Shown in pieces: positions 21,871 through 24,242 of a stretch of DNA of 24,242 nt (its first letter is position 1; each line of letters begins with the position of its first letter). The notes beneath the pieces were generated by a model that was not told the origin of the DNA, did no database searches, and was given only the letters and a program-made list of their open reading frames with translations. The translations under genes and the position numbers were made by a program. Source of the stretch: an uncultured Ignavibacteria bacterium. GTDB taxonomy: Bacteria; Bacteroidota; Ignavibacteria; Kapaibacteriales; UBA2268. Location of the stretch: NCBI GenBank assembly GCA_903911805.1, contig CAIWET010000096.1, forward strand, positions 1-24,242. Reading direction: 5' to 3'.

Positions 21871-24242
21871 TTATCTTAAATTATATTTAATTCCTAAAAT
21901 TCCGGAAATTTGTCCAATTTTCCAAAAACCGTCATTAACGACGGATGTAAAATAATAATTATATCTAATATCACCAAATACTAGATAATTATTATTAATT
22001 TGAGCATTATATCCTAACCCCAAACCTGCACCAAATCTTATTACACTTATTGATGTTAATTTATCAGGCATTCCATCTGAAGTTTGCCTTGTTCCATTTG
22101 GATAATAGAAATCTTCAGGCAATGTAATTCTTTTAAATGAATTTATTGATTTACTAATTGGCATTATTGTAATTAATCCAGCAGTCCAATAGATTTTTTT
22201 TGTTAAATTGAATTCCGCCAACAAATCAAGTTGCAATTGGTAGCTCTCCATTTTAAAGGTCACCATTTGCTGATAATTTCCAAGGCTTCCATTTGGAAGC
22301 TCAATTTTAGTTAAAGTGTCATCAGGAGAATTATATTCACCATTAAATTTAAAAATACTTAAATTAGCTGTTAAATTATAAATCCGATTCATTCTCTTAG
22401 AAAAATTAAATCCAAAATTATTATTAATATTTATTGGTGAAGAAAATGAGCCTTTGCTTTTTATATCGCCAGTACTTGAAAAACCAAGTGAATGATAATT
22501 TATATTTTCCGAAACATAAGCACCAACTCGATATTCCCAATCAACAGGACAGTTCTGATTTTTTCCACTATTTAAAATGAAAATATACTTTTTCAATTTC
22601 TCATCATATACATAGCAAATCGTAAAATATGAAGTATTATTTGCCAAATCACGTAATTCAAAGCTATATTTGCCCGATTTATTTATATCTATTGGATTTA
22701 TTTCAAATGTTACTCTTTTTGAACCTGATTCAAAAACAGGCGAATCAAATTTCAATCCTTTATTAGATAAAGTTTGAATTTCTTTCAAACCCTTGTCGCA
22801 ATCGTATTTATCGCTAATTACGATATATGCTTTATTGATCGTATCATTCGGATTTGTAAGCAATTCAGCTATAGGAGCCAACGTATCAGGTAAATCATTA
22901 AAAGTGGCAAAATTCATTCCAGCAATATTACCATAAGCATCGGTTTGTTCCTTTGATTTTGAGCAATCGTAGCCATAGCAATATAAACCAAAATTATTTG
23001 CACTTTCTAATTTATGATTTCCTTCTCTAATTTTAATTCTTGCTATTGTATATTTAGATTGAGGCAAATCTACAAAAATCTTATCGCTAAGAGGAAGACC
23101 ATCGAATAAAATTTTCTTCCTATTTTCTCTGCTAGCCACTATTGATAGGAAATGATAATCAAAATTGTTAGGAGTTTTAAACGAATATGATTGCTTAAAT
23201 AATTGATTTGGAATTATTGCCAGCATCATTGGGTCACCTACTGTATCTGCTGTATTGCGATAATATGAGGTGCAATATTGCATAACTGCAACTGGACGCT
23301 CAGAAATTATTTCTATATCACTATTTAATCTGAAATCTTTGAATTCAGAATTGTTTAACTTGATTTTATTTGCTCCAATATAAATATCATTTGAGTCTGC
23401 GATTGACATAACTCGTACAATATAATCTCTTCTCAATTCAAATTTTGGCACTATAAAATTCATTCCTAAAGATGAATCGGGAACCATCTGTTCGCAAACA
23501 TAATTTGAATTACCGAAATTTTCAGGCACCCATAATGATTCGTGACCTGAAAGAAGTGCTATCTTTTTATTTGCAGAAATTAATGTACCAGTTAAATCTA
23601 TATTTAGCTCAGCCGTTGAAGAAGAATTAGAAAGTAGAACTTGACCTTTTTTTAATGTAATTCTTGAAATTTTTCCTTTTTTGAACCAATTTGTAGATCT
23701 TGTTGGAGTAATTTCTAATATTGTACTATCTTCTGTAGCAATCACTCCAAATTCGGAGCGATAAGTTGTTTGTCCACCTGAACCAAATGAAACCAAATGA
23801 TAACTCTTGCCTAAGCTTTCAGTGCAATATGCATAATATGTATCAGAAGATGAACATTTACTGTTTACTACAATTATAGAAACATCATTTTCGGCTGTTA
23901 AGTGAATAGCTTGATTGTAAATTCCTTCTTTTCCAATCATATGAAATTTATGACTTACTTTAATATCAACAAAACCATTTGCTAAAATCGAATATTCTTC
24001 ATTCAAATTTAAACTATCGTTTGAAATTTTGACTTTATTCGCTTTTTCAGAATTGACAATAATTCTTAAATCCATAGATTCGTCTGAATTAGCTGCACTA
24101 TTTCTTAAAAAAGCTATCCAATAGTCTTTTCCAGATGTTGGTATTGTAACCAATTTCTTTTTGGGGGCATTTCGTGATTTGCCTTCTTGAGCAAATAATC
24201 CTAAGCTAGATAGAAAAAGTAATATAAAAATTATCTTTATCA
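21871..24242 (-). CDS. IgGFc-binding-type domain fused to outer-membrane beta-barrel, partial by one base
   Basis: A probable 790-residue protein. The window's last two bases (TG on the minus strand) are in frame with a signal peptide, (M)IKIIFILLFLSSLGLFAQEG, so the first base of an ATG lies just beyond the edge; a TTG at 24153 is not the start. The N-terminal region (about 40-400) has the IgGFc-binding-family pattern: SGKDYWIAFLRN, LLSGHESLWVPENFG, EQMVPDSSLGMNFIVPKFELRRDYIVRV. A beta-sandwich segment follows (about 440-550, GKYSFELRDLANN). The last 220 or so residues alternate polar and hydrophobic residues as in a small outer-membrane barrel (VGAYVSENINYHSLGF, YQLQLDLLAEFNLTKKIYWTAGLI, FGAGLGLGYNAQI, YLVFGDIRYNYYF, QISGILGIKYNLR). 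It would anchor its passenger at the cell surface. Ligand unknown. ccmB follows by 2 bp. Confidence 0.82.
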   Translation of the reverse strand, partial: IKIIFILLFLSSLGLFAQEGKSRNAPKKKLVTIPTSGKDYWIAFLRNSAANSDESMDLRIIVNSEKANKVKISNDSLNLNEEYSILANGFVDIKVSHKFHMIGKEGIYNQAIHLTAENDVSIIVVNSKCSSSDTYYAYCTESLGKSYHLVSFGSGGQTTYRSEFGVIATEDSTILEITPTRSTNWFKKGKISRITLKKGQVLLSNSSSTAELNIDLTGTLISANKKIALLSGHESLWVPENFGNSNYVCEQMVPDSSLGMNFIVPKFELRRDYIVRVMSIADSNDIYIGANKIKLNNSEFKDFRLNSDIEIISERPVAVMQYCTSYYRNTADTVGDPMMLAIIPNQLFKQSYSFKTPNNFDYHFLSIVASRENRKKILFDGLPLSDKIFVDLPQSKYTIARIKIREGNHKLESANNFGLYCYGYDCSKSKEQTDAYGNIAGMNFATFNDLPDTLAPIAELLTNPNDTINKAYIVISDKYDCDKGLKEIQTLSNKGLKFDSPVFESGSKRVTFEINPIDINKSGKYSFELRDLANNTSYFTICYVYDEKLKKYIFILNSGKNQNCPVDWEYRVGAYVSENINYHSLGFSSTGDIKSKGSFSSPININNNFGFNFSKRMNRIYNLTANLSIFKFNGEYNSPDDTLTKIELPNGSLGNYQQMVTFKMESYQLQLDLLAEFNLTKKIYWTAGLITIMPISKSINSFKRITLPEDFYYPNGTRQTSDGMPDKLTSISVIRFGAGLGLGYNAQINNNYLVFGDIRYNYYFTSVVNDGFWKIGQISGILGIKYNLR

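Noticed and set aside
21276..21890. Plus-strand open frames opposite ccmB
   Set aside because: They are antisense to a well-supported membrane protein, have no family resemblance and lack ribosome-binding sites.
24151..24153. TTG as the start of the IgGFc/barrel protein
   Set aside because: The frame continues upstream into a textbook signal peptide reaching the window edge, where TG fits the end of an ATG.

Overview
The window is strongly AT-rich. It combines a diderm flagellar operon (P- and L-ring genes flgI and flgH) with type IX secretion (T9SS) signs: a C25 (gingipain/PorU-type) protease ending in an NFPNPF-type C-terminal sorting domain, and large Bacteroidota-style surface proteins. 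That pairing suggests a flagellated member of the Bacteroidota/Ignavibacteria/Kapabacteria branch of the FCB group. The taxon is inferred from gene content only.

Left part (1-2671): a short secreted protein with a G8-like W/GG/P motif; an EamA/DMT transporter on the minus strand; and, divergent from it, a HAD-family hydrolase whose stop codon overlaps (ATGA) the start of a macrodomain protein closely resembling the O-acetyl-ADP-ribose deacetylase YmdB.

Central part (2682-13051, all minus strand, so read right to left): a flagellar operon flgF-flgG-flgA-flgH-flgI-flgJ-flgN-orf-flgK-flgL-motA, then a DUF4296-like membrane-anchored protein and an MlaF-type ABC ATPase. Genes are packed with overlaps or gaps of a few bases, except for a 53-bp leader before flgK. 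The order builds the rod, the P/L rings, the rod cap/muramidase, the junction proteins with export chaperones, and a stator subunit. Upstream of flgF is a near-consensus sigma-54 promoter. The leader it would produce holds two hairpins that each expose an AGGAC loop, plus two more GGA motifs, one of them the ribosome-binding site. The flgK leader has a hairpin with an AAGGAT hexaloop closed by C-G. Together these look like CsrA/RsmA-type translational control, the most interesting signal here.

Right part: paaZ (13420-15456, plus strand), a stand-alone bifunctional ring-opening enzyme of phenylacetate catabolism. It is followed by an intergenic region with two tandem 86/87-bp repeats. Each is built from two inverted, individually palindromic arms, like REPIN elements. 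Then, on the minus strand, come the 1767-aa C25 protease, a CcmB-like haem-exporter permease, and a 790-aa protein joining an IgGFc-binding-type domain to a C-terminal outer-membrane barrel. The first base of that last gene's start codon lies just outside the window.
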